64,000 bases of DNA from an uncultured Bacilli bacterium (GTDB taxonomy: Bacteria > Bacillota_I > Bacilli_A > RF39 > UBA660), in contig CASPWD010000001.1 of assembly GCA_949425635.1 (NCBI GenBank), positions 372,001 to 436,000 of the forward strand, read 5' to 3'. Positions within the stretch are counted from its first letter, which is position 1, and each line of letters begins with the position of its first letter. The position numbers and the translations under genes were made by a program. Below, piece by piece: positions 42,034 to 48,699 of the stretch. The notes beneath the pieces were generated by a model, which saw only the letters and a program-made list of their open reading frames with translations, made no database searches and was not told where the DNA came from.

Positions 42034-43125
42034 TCATTTCTTTACTATTTTTTTTATAAAATTTATATAGCTAATCCAATCTTTTAAATCAGTGCATTTG
42101 CTTTTATCGCAATTGATTTCTTCATCAGTCATAAAAGTTTCTTCAGTAGACACATTATTATTTTCAATCTTTGTATAAACAATATTATCGTCATCATAGT
42201 TCGTCCTAATCGTTTCATAAATATCATTATTATTTTCTATTAAGACATGTATTCTTTCACTATTTACAGTTATATAAACAGCATCACTAAAATTCTTATA
42301 ATAAAAGTAATCATCTTCACTTTTAAATCCATAATTTAATAAAATTTTAAGATCAATCTCATTTTGAAATGATTTATCATCATTAGAAATAGATGCCGAC
42401 TTTCTAGGAAAAATATTATTGTTTATATACCTTCTATTACATGTGACTTTAATTCTTTTATAATCATTTTGATTAGTTTTAATGTCTAAATACAATTCAT
42501 TTTTATTAATATTTAATAGACCATATTCATTATATCCGTTATCTTCTTCTAAAAAATAATCATCATTTTTTCCACCAAATATTAAAACTTCATCATTTTC
42601 TTTATCAAAATAATAAAGCTTAATATATTCTATATTCTCAGAATTTGATACTATTTTATTAAAATTCAAAGTAGAAATAGAATTCGATGTAACTAAAACT
42701 GCATCTTCCATATAGAAATCTTCAAATTCAAAAGATAACTTATAAATGCTAATAGATCCTCTAATAAATACATAATATATTATAAAAACGATGAGCATGA
42801 TAATTGTAAAAAATGAAAGAGTCAAATTAATACTAATTTTTTTAAAATTAGTATATTTTTCTTTATACTCATCAATCAAACTATCTATAAGATTTTGATT
42901 ATTATTTTTATTCTTTTTATCGCCAAAAATTATTTCTTCTACACTAATATCTAGTATTTTTGCCATTTTCATTAATATTTCTGGATCATTAGGAAATGAT
43001 TGACCATTTTCCCACTTTGATATATTACTTTTACTATAATTTAATAATTCACCCAATTGTTCTTGCGATATTTTTTTTTCCTTTCGACATTGAGCTAAAA
43101 ATTTTCCTCTTTTTTCTTCTTTCAT
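42034..43125 (-). CDS. XRE-type HTH regulator with membrane segment and extracellular domain (ICE copy)
   Basis: 363 residues. HTH domain about 8-62 (KKISQEQLGELLNYSKSNIS, KWENGQSFPND), membrane segment about 100-122, then about 240 residues outside, with a Cys pair near the end (INCDKSKCTDL). Same layout as 9549-10745, and its gene also precedes a family C secreted protein. Probably a one-component sensor. It may regulate the genes bearing the CACTATTAGTGG operator, though the soluble XRE at 43721 is an alternative. Confidence 0.78.
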   Translation of the reverse strand: MKEEKRGKFLAQCRKEKKISQEQLGELLNYSKSNISKWENGQSFPNDPEILMKMAKILDISVEEIIFGDKKNKNNNQNLIDSLIDEYKEKYTNFKKISINLTLSFFTIIMLIVFIIYYVFIRGSISIYKLSFEFEDFYMEDAVLVTSNSISTLNFNKIVSNSENIEYIKLYYFDKENDEVLIFGGKNDDYFLEEDNGYNEYGLLNINKNELYLDIKTNQNDYKRIKVTCNRRYINNNIFPRKSASISNDDKSFQNEIDLKILLNYGFKSEDDYFYYKNFSDAVYITVNSERIHVLIENNNDIYETIRTNYDDDNIVYTKIENNNVSTEETFMTDEEINCDKSKCTDLKDWISYINFIKKIVKK

Positions 43126-43185
43126 AAAACATCAACTCCACAAAATATATTACATAAAACTGCAGGAATATATTTATTTATGAAT

Positions 43186-43196
43186 ATAATACGAGC
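43186..43196. promoter_or_regulatory. Copy of an AATACGAGC motif upstream of the XRE-membrane gene
   Basis: ATAATACGAGC here is mirrored by GCTCGTATT at 43651-43659, the two flanking the gene at 43202-43591 and lying in the upstream regions of genes that are transcribed in opposite directions. A shared operator is possible. Confidence 0.35.
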
Positions 43197-43201
43197 ATTT
43201 T

Positions 43202-43591
43202 TTAAATAAAAGCAATAATTTTCTCTAAATTTCTTTTAACACTATATATGGTAATATCACTATACCATTGTTCAAAACTCAGGTTAGCTTCTTTTTGATT
43301 ATTAAACTTTCCTAATACTATTTCAAAATAATCATTGCACTTCAATATGATTATTTTAACCACATAGTTTTTTTCAACATCATAATCCAATTTATTTTTT
43401 TTTGTAGGATTTTTTTTAAAGATTTTGTTATTTTCTAAAATAATATAAAAATCAAAGTTTTCTTTTGTAACCTTTTCGTTTCTAATACAATAATCACCAA
43501 ATACTTTAGAAAAGGGTTCTAAATTTTCTATTGTATTTATATTTCCTTTTACATACTTTATTTTTTTACCTAGATTTTGAGATTCAAACAT
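43202..43591 (-). CDS. Hypothetical soluble cargo protein
   Basis: 129 residues from ATG 43591 (GGAGGTTAAAA upstream), basic, alpha/beta. No membrane segment. Visible features: FSKVFGDYCIRNEKVTKENF and NYVVKIIILKCNDYFEIVL. It is expressed divergently from the soluble XRE gene at 43721. Possibly a partner or antagonist of that regulator; no family recognised. Confidence 0.55.
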   Translation of the reverse strand: MFESQNLGKKIKYVKGNINTIENLEPFSKVFGDYCIRNEKVTKENFDFYIILENNKIFKKNPTKKNKLDYDVEKNYVVKIIILKCNDYFEIVLGKFNNQKEANLSFEQWYSDITIYSVKRNLEKIIAFI

Positions 43592-43720
43592 TTTTAACCT
43601 CCGTTGATATATAAACATACTAAAATAATTAAATAAATTATATCATAAACGCTCGTATTTTGTTCAGAAAAAGAAAAACAATCATTTTTAATGTGAAAAT
43701 TATTATGAGGCTGGTACTAT

Positions 43721-44182
43721 ATGAATAATACACATTTAGAAGAACTTAGGGAAGAACGAGATTTAACGAAAAAAGAAGTTGCTCAAAAACTAAAAGTAAG
43801 TGCTTCAATATATGGACGCTGGGAGAAGGGTAATGCAGATATTCCTACAAAAAGAATTATTCAATTGTCTAATTTTTTTAATGTAAATATAGACTATCTT
43901 CTTGGACTAACTAATAAAAGATATGAATCACAATATAATACACTTCTTAATAGAAAATTAATTTCTAAAAGGTGTAGAGAAATAAGAGATGATTATAAAG
44001 AATCTTTAAGAATATTCGCAAAAAGATTTAACACAACAAGTTCCACTTGGTCTGCTTATGAAAAAAATAAAACATTAATATTAGGGAGTTTTTTATTAAA
44101 CATATGTAGAACTGGTAATTATTCAGCTGAATGGATATTAGGAATATCAAATATAAAAAAAACAAATTTTTTCCACTATTAG
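43721..44182 (+). CDS. Soluble XRE regulator with two HTH domains
   Basis: 153 residues. First HTH about 5-60 (REERDLTKKEVAQKLKVSAS, GRWEKGNADIP, IDYLLGLTN) and a second, more degenerate HTH about 84-145 (CREIRDDYKESLRIFAKRFN, SAYEKNKTLIL, AEWILGIS). It has no membrane part. It is the first gene of the rightward arm, next to the palindrome at 44171 which overlaps its 3' end, and is a good candidate for the repressor of that operator. Confidence 0.8.
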   Translation: MNNTHLEELREERDLTKKEVAQKLKVSASIYGRWEKGNADIPTKRIIQLSNFFNVNIDYLLGLTNKRYESQYNTLLNRKLISKRCREIRDDYKESLRIFAKRFNTTSSTWSAYEKNKTLILGSFLLNICRTGNYSAEWILGISNIKKTNFFHY

Positions 44183-44211
44183 TGGAATTTTTTAATTTCC
44201 ACTATAAATGG
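44171..44211. promoter_or_regulatory. Perfect operator palindrome plus half-site in front of family A copy 2
   Basis: TTCCACTATTAGTGGAA (44171-44187) is a perfect 8+1+8 palindrome, followed at 44197 by TTCCACTATAAATGG, a one-sided copy. A -10-like GATAAT lies about 20 bases downstream (44231-44240). The same sequence occurs near two other cargo promoters. Confidence 0.65.
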
Positions 44212-44297
44212 CGTAAAATATACTCGATATGTGATAATATCCTGTTAAGAGAAAAGAGGTACCGCCTTTGCTCTATTAATAGAAAGGAGGATGAAAA

Positions 44298-44804
44298 ATG
44301 AAATCAAACAAACTTGCATATTTTTTATTATTGTTAGTTGGAATTTGTCTTACTTCTAATGTATACGCTAAGGATTATCCTTCTACAACTGGCTATGTAG
44401 ATAATCCAAGTTTACAATTAGGAGTTACTACAAAGACAAAAACATACGAATTAAAAACTTCTTATACCACTATACAAGGCAAAAACTCTAGAGTATTCTT
44501 TTGGAATAGAGGTAGCATACCTTCATATTACGTAGCCAGCAATGATAGAACATTAGAAATATTGCTTAAGGAAGCTGATGCTGGTGATAATGCTGATGAT
44601 GTAGTTAAAAAATATACATATCACTTTGTAGGAAGAAAAATGGATGGAGTTGATGTAAAAACAGAAGATGATGGTAATATAGATAGTAAAGGAGATAATG
44701 TTGGAGAATTCTATTTAGAAATGACATTAATCCCAGTTACTGGAGATACCGCTTGGAATCAATTTACAGGAACGTTCTTCCAATATGAAATTTCAATTAA
44801 GTAA
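44298..44804 (+). CDS. Family A secreted protein (copy 2)
   Basis: 168 residues. Signal peptide with core about 6-20 and predicted cleavage after VYA. The mature domain is homologous to the 40507-41082 protein across its length: KTKTYELKTSYT, VFFWNRGSIPSYYV, DVVKKYTYHFVGRKMDGVDV, GNIDSKGDNV and the Tyr-rich end. Strand-rich, with no Cys in the mature part. GGAGGATGAAA precedes the ATG. A hairpin between this gene and the lipoprotein gene would lower the expression of the second gene relative to the first, as expected for an effector and its partner. Confidence 0.65.
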   Translation: MKSNKLAYFLLLLVGICLTSNVYAKDYPSTTGYVDNPSLQLGVTTKTKTYELKTSYTTIQGKNSRVFFWNRGSIPSYYVASNDRTLEILLKEADAGDNADDVVKKYTYHFVGRKMDGVDVKTEDDGNIDSKGDNVGEFYLEMTLIPVTGDTAWNQFTGTFFQYEISIK

Positions 44805-44825
44805 AAAAGGCATCAGCCTTTTTTG
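44803..44825 (+). terminator. Attenuator between family A and family B genes
   Basis: AAAAAAGGC/GCCTTTTTT with a 4-nt loop. It lies within the gap of 40 bases before the lipoprotein gene, so some read-through is likely. Confidence 0.75.
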
Positions 44826-44845
44826 CTTATTTAAGGAGTATAAAT

Positions 44846-45634
44846 ATGAAAAGATTTAATTATGTATTAATATTATTGTTTTCCATTTTCTTAATTTCAG
44901 GTTGTAATAAGAGTCAAGAAAATTCACCGACCAATAATGATGATTTTTATGAAGTAAAAAGTTATTTAGAAAAGAATAATGATTGGATTTATTATATGAA
45001 TATTTCTTATAATAAATATGGAGAAATTAAATATTACGAATTTAATGGTATAAATAAAAAAATAGATAAAATTGAAAACCTATATATGCCATTAAGAGAA
45101 AATGGAAAAATTGTTGATAAACTAGGTCCTGCTTGTAATTGTTTAAATTATTATCAACCATATAAAAAAGAATTTGATAATATTAATGATTTTTTTAACT
45201 CAAATAAATTTCAAAAAGAAATATCCATAGATACATTAAATGATTTAAACACAAAGTATTATTCAAAATCAGATTTAGTTTACTTATTTAATGAAGCAAT
45301 TAAGTTAGACTATCAAAGACCAATTGGTAAATATGAATACACTTTGAACTCATTATCTAAAGAAGATGAGAATGGTTTGTGGACCATAGTTACTGAGGGA
45401 AGCTATGGTTATTTGGAAATTATTAATATAGATTATAAATTAAATAATGGAGCTTATCTTAGTGAATTAAAAGAAAATAATTTGTATAAAAGTATGTATA
45501 ATGATATTCTCAATATAGAAAATTATATAATTAAACATCAACAAGTAAAGAATATTTATGATAAAATTGAACTACACGATGAACAGAGATACAATGTATT
45601 ATTTGAATTAATTTCTGAAATAGGAAATATTTAA
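44846..45634 (+). CDS. Family B lipoprotein (copy 2)
   Basis: 262 residues. Lipobox LISGC with Cys at about residue 20 predicts a lipid-anchored extracellular protein. The rest aligns with 39491-40438 (see phrases NDWIYYM, ENGKIVDKLG, ISIDTLNDLNTKYYS, LFNEAIKLDYQ). So family A is followed by family B in each arm, once with a membrane helix and once with a lipid anchor. Shine-Dalgarno AAGGAG is 8 nt before the ATG. Confidence 0.7.
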   Translation: MKRFNYVLILLFSIFLISGCNKSQENSPTNNDDFYEVKSYLEKNNDWIYYMNISYNKYGEIKYYEFNGINKKIDKIENLYMPLRENGKIVDKLGPACNCLNYYQPYKKEFDNINDFFNSNKFQKEISIDTLNDLNTKYYSKSDLVYLFNEAIKLDYQRPIGKYEYTLNSLSKEDENGLWTIVTEGSYGYLEIINIDYKLNNGAYLSELKENNLYKSMYNDILNIENYIIKHQQVKNIYDKIELHDEQRYNVLFELISEIGNI

Positions 45635-45667
45635 ATTTATTAATCTTTTAAGAAACGAGGTATTATA

Positions 45668-46888
45668 ATGAAAAAAGAATATATTTACTACTCATTCCCA
45701 TTATTTTTTTCAATTTTATTTCTTTTTACAGGAAATTTAATTTATATTTTAGCTTCTATTTTAATTTCTTCTTTTATATTTTTTAAAAAAAGAAAGTTTA
45801 AAGTTTTAATGCTATCCTTGTTTTTAATATATATTTCGGGGATTCTATATTATACCCTTTTTAGTCCATTATATAATAGGAATTTTTCTGTCACAGGATT
45901 GACTTTTGAAGCTTTTATTAATTATTTAAAATCGTGCAATTTCATCCCATTTAAAACTATTTTTAGTTATATAAAACAATTTTTCATTTTCTCAGAAGAA
46001 ATTACACAAGAAGTTATACTACTAAATTTGATTGGCAATTTTATTTGTCTAATTCCTTTATGCATATTTATTCCGTTTTTCTTTAAAAAATTTAAAAAAA
46101 GAAAAAAGTTTATATTTTTAATTATACTTCTTGCATTTATTATTGAATTATTACAATTAATTACCATGAATGGATCTTTTGATGTTGACGATATTATATT
46201 GAACTCAACTGGTTGTATATTATTTTATTTGCTATTCTACACTGAAATAAATCGTTTCTATGATAGTTTTATAATTGCAAATAATGTTAAAGAAATAATA
46301 ATATTTTCTTTTAAAATATTACTTGTTATTACCATTTCATTGATTATTGCTATATTATTTGGTGTAAGAAGTGTTAAAGAAAAAAAGTATTGGGATGATT
46401 ATCATTTTGAAGAGCTTGAGCTAATAAACTATCCAGAAGTTTGCACTATGAAAGATAAAAACTTTATATATGAAGATAATTTGTTTAAATATTATATAAA
46501 TTGCTCATCTCCAAAAGATATTTTAATAAGTATAAATAATAATAATTTCAGCTTAATGGATTATTTAGAAGGTAAAACAAAGTATCCTATTTTAATTCAT
46601 ATGCTAGAAAGTGCTGGGATGAAAATAGAAAAAGAAGATAAGTATGAAAAATTAGTCGTTTGTCCTAAAGAAATATCAAGTCCAAATTATCGTGCTGATG
46701 ATTATTCAGTTGTTGATATCGTACAAACTGAAGATGTTATTCAAAATAGTAGAGTATGTAAAGCCTTTTATATAATTCCTTTAGCAGAGGGGAATTCGGA
46801 ACTTACTATTGAATTTGATAATGAAAAAATAACATATCATGCAACCATAGATAAGAATAAAAATCTAGATATTCAGCTTAACGAATGA
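45668..46888 (+). CDS. VanZ-domain membrane protein with extra extracellular domain
   Basis: 406 residues. N-terminal 225 residues hold six membrane segments with VanZ signatures (LLNLIGNFICLIPLC; LITMNGSFDVDDIILNSTGC). VanZ-family proteins are linked to glycopeptide and lipoglycopeptide tolerance by unknown mechanisms. A C-terminal domain of about 165 residues with paired Cys (residues near 258, 279, 339, 361) is not typical of the family, so this looks like a fusion. It is the third gene of the right arm, and may protect the cell envelope from the secreted products. Confidence 0.8.
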   Translation: MKKEYIYYSFPLFFSILFLFTGNLIYILASILISSFIFFKKRKFKVLMLSLFLIYISGILYYTLFSPLYNRNFSVTGLTFEAFINYLKSCNFIPFKTIFSYIKQFFIFSEEITQEVILLNLIGNFICLIPLCIFIPFFFKKFKKRKKFIFLIILLAFIIELLQLITMNGSFDVDDIILNSTGCILFYLLFYTEINRFYDSFIIANNVKEIIIFSFKILLVITISLIIAILFGVRSVKEKKYWDDYHFEELELINYPEVCTMKDKNFIYEDNLFKYYINCSSPKDILISINNNNFSLMDYLEGKTKYPILIHMLESAGMKIEKEDKYEKLVVCPKEISSPNYRADDYSVVDIVQTEDVIQNSRVCKAFYIIPLAEGNSELTIEFDNEKITYHATIDKNKNLDIQLNE

Positions 46889-46950
46889 GTTACCATAATT
46901 TGAATTTAAAAATGAGAATACAATTTTGTAAAATCATATAGAGTTAAAAA

Positions 46951-46976
46951 ATACCACGTATTAAGCGTGGTTTTAA
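46951..46976 (+). terminator. Terminator of the right cargo arm
   Basis: ACCACG/CGTGGT stem, 7-nt loop, TTTT tail. Confidence 0.75.
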
Positions 46977-47035
46977 ATTTTATAAAATTGTTTTTTTATA
47001 TTAGTTCTTCATAAAGTAGTTGTAAAAAAACACTA

Positions 47036-47269
47036 TTACATATTACAAATTGTATCTTTCTCCAATTTTATTATTCTAATTATGCTACAATTAGTAATAT
47101 TGTACCCCTCATATTTGTTATCTTTTTTTAGAATTTTTTCTGATAAAAACAATAATTCTAATACTTTCTTTTCAACTTCTGGCGGATATTTTCCTTTAAA
47201 ATACATATCATACAAAATATTATATAAAACCAAAACGTTTTCATTAACTTCAATAGAAACTTCTTTCAT
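47036..47269 (-). CDS. Small hypothetical protein at the ICE right end
   Basis: 77 residues, soluble, helical (NENVLVLYNILYDMYFKGKY, PPEVEKKVLELLFLSEKILK). Shine-Dalgarno GGAAGATAATATG-like. The last gene before the right attachment site. No family recognised. Confidence 0.55.
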   Translation of the reverse strand: MKEVSIEVNENVLVLYNILYDMYFKGKYPPEVEKKVLELLFLSEKILKKDNKYEGYNITNCSIIRIIKLEKDTICNM

Positions 47270-47379
47270 ATTATCTTCCTTTCGTGTTAGATGTTAACTC
47301 TTTATAAAGTAATTATCAACTCGAAATATTATAATATTTTAGTTTATTAATTATTCACTTCTTGTAAATATGATCAAAA

Positions 47380-47404
47380 AAAATCTCTATCATTAGAGAT
47401 TTTT
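47380..47404. terminator. Bidirectional hairpin near the ICE right end
   Basis: AAATCTCTA/TAGAGATTT with A and T runs on both sides. Confidence 0.7.
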
Positions 47405-47524
47405 AAGATTTTATTCAAATGATTTATTTTTATAGTTTTTAGTGTTTATATAAATAAACCAGCTTATATCAACTTGCATTAATTTAATACAAATTTATAT
47501 AAACCATTTTATTTTTTAATTTTT

Positions 47525-47542
47525 CGTCACAATTTGGTCACG
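47525..47542. repeat. Right arm-type integrase repeats
   Basis: CGTCACA and GGTCACG spaced by 11 bp, about 143 bp inside the right core; counterpart of 11526-11543. Confidence 0.5.
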
Positions 47543-47556
47543 AAGACTTCTTCTAC

Positions 47557-47591
47557 GAGGAAAATAGAACTTTTTTATCTCTATTTTCCTC
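47557..47591. other. 12-bp inverted repeat near the ICE right end
   Basis: GAGGAAAATAGA, 11-nt loop, TCTATTTTCCTC. Lies downstream (minus strand) of the chimeric tRNA, where a terminator would be expected, though no T run follows. Confidence 0.5.
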
Positions 47592-47645
47592 TAAGTAAAA
47601 ACTAATAATTCTGTATAAACACAAGGATTGTGCTTTTCTAAGTTC

Positions 47646-47722
47646 TGGAGGGGCTTTGGCAGAATCGCACTGCCTAGGCGTGGGTGTTGCAGTCCCTTGC
47701 CTTACCGCTTGGCTAAAGCCCC
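47646..47722 (-). tRNA. Chimeric, probably defective tRNA-Cys at the ICE right junction
   Basis: The first 37 nt (47686-47722) are the host tRNA-Cys 5' half including anticodon GCA; the rest comes from the ICE end. Acceptor pairs well (8 bp GGGGCTTT/AAAGCCCC) and a T stem GGCAG/CTGCC forms, but the anticodon stem AGGGA/ACCCA has A-A mismatches at both ends (27-43 and 31-39), the T loop is TGCGATT with G at 55, and the variable region is longer. With the displaced half at 11364 the stem would be perfect. So the integrated gene is likely inactive or weak. Confidence 0.8.
47686..47692 (-). repeat. ICE right attachment core
   Basis: CTGCAAC on the minus strand, identical and parallel to the left core at 11400-11406; it equals the anticodon loop of tRNA-Cys. 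Confidence 0.85.
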
Positions 47723-47761
47723 AATAACTTAATTGAACATATAACTGTCCACATACAAAGT

Positions 47762-47790
47762 ATTTTACACTAATATATTAACATTGTCAA
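47762..47790 (-). promoter_or_regulatory. Promoter of the host tRNA-Cys
   Basis: Minus-strand TTGACA (47785-47790), 17-bp spacer, TAAAAT (47762-47767). Nearly identical in its -10 half to the promoter of the ICE tRNA-Cys. Confidence 0.85.
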
Positions 47791-47860
47791 TTGTCATAAA
47801 ATAACTTTTATATTAAATTATATAAAAAAACAAAAAAAAGATACCTAAGTACCTTAATCT

Positions 47861-48562
47861 CTAATATTTCTTACCTAAAATAGGCCCTTTTTCTTCAGTT
47901 CTATTTTCTTTTAAAATATTTATAAGTTCTTCTCTTTCCATATCTGCCATATCTAAAGATTCCTGAGTAATTTCTGGGAACAAATCATACAAAGAGCACC
48001 CCATTTGTTTTTCTAATCTTTTTTTTAATTCCATAGTTTTACTAAAATGCATTTCTGAATTAGAGTAAACTCCCTTTCTCCTTGTAATATCCAATAGTCT
48101 TCTTTCTACTGTCGTAAACCCAGTTTCTAAGCAAAATAAATCACACATCTGTACAATATTATCATAAGGAGTTAGAGTAGTACTTTGTAAGAAGTTATTC
48201 ATATAATCAAATCTATCTTGTCCATGTGGAATTCCTCCAGCAGTGTAATAAATATTATTATCTATAAAAGAATGTGTTAAACAACTTCTTGCCTCATCAG
48301 GATATCCACTTTCTATCATGTATTTATACCCAGCTATTGTATGATTAGGATGGCTTATCTTTCGCCCTATATCATGAACATACCCCAAAGAAATCGCATA
48401 ATCAACATCTAAGCCTAATTTATCAGCAATTCTTCCAGCCGCAATAGCAACATAAATACAATGTTTAACCCAACGATTTTCTGACTTTTCTAAATCACTT
48501 CTCGTAACAATAACATCCTTTAAAAGTAAATCTAAAGCTTCTTTAGCATTAAGCTTTTTCAT
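47861..48562 (-). CDS. HD-domain phosphohydrolase-like protein
   Basis: 233 residues from ATG 48562 (GAAAGAAGTGATATT upstream). HD motif visible: VKHCIYVAIAAGRIADKLGL, then GYVHDIGRK (His-Asp) and downstream His and Asp residues (HSFIDNN, HGQDRFD). HD proteins hydrolyse phosphoester bonds, often of nucleotides, with a divalent metal. The closest look is of uncharacterised HD proteins in this size class. First host gene to the right of the ICE. Confidence 0.8.
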   Translation of the reverse strand: MKKLNAKEALDLLLKDVIVTRSDLEKSENRWVKHCIYVAIAAGRIADKLGLDVDYAISLGYVHDIGRKISHPNHTIAGYKYMIESGYPDEARSCLTHSFIDNNIYYTAGGIPHGQDRFDYMNNFLQSTTLTPYDNIVQMCDLFCLETGFTTVERRLLDITRRKGVYSNSEMHFSKTMELKKRLEKQMGCSLYDLFPEITQESLDMADMEREELINILKENRTEEKGPILGKKY

Positions 48563-48699
48563 AATATCACTTCTTTCAAATTCCATTTAATATTTAAACA
48601 TATTAATTATTTATTTTCAAATTTAACACCCAAATATAGTTTCCCTTTTTTCATCATTCGAATGCATGATATAATATGAATATAAAGCAGGTGAAGTAA

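Larger units (their letters stand above)
11400..47692. mobile_element. Complete integrative and conjugative element in tRNA-Cys, about 36.3 kb
   Basis: Delimited by direct 7-bp cores (CTGCAAC on the minus strand) at 11400-11406 and 47686-47692. It contains a tyrosine integrase and excisionase-like gene at the left end, a relaxase, oriT-like region, coupling protein, VirB4, VirB6-like, PrgI-like and pilin-like proteins, a cell-wall peptidase and surface adhesin, plus a cargo region. All transfer genes are on the minus strand. Paired 11-bp-spaced repeats lie inside both ends. The set of genes appears intact, so the element may be mobile. Confidence 0.9.

Noticed and set aside
47646-47722. Selenocysteine or suppressor tRNA
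   Set aside because: The 8-bp acceptor hints at tRNA-Sec geometry, but the anticodon is GCA and the first 37 nt are the normal tRNA-Cys 5' half; a junction chimera explains it better.
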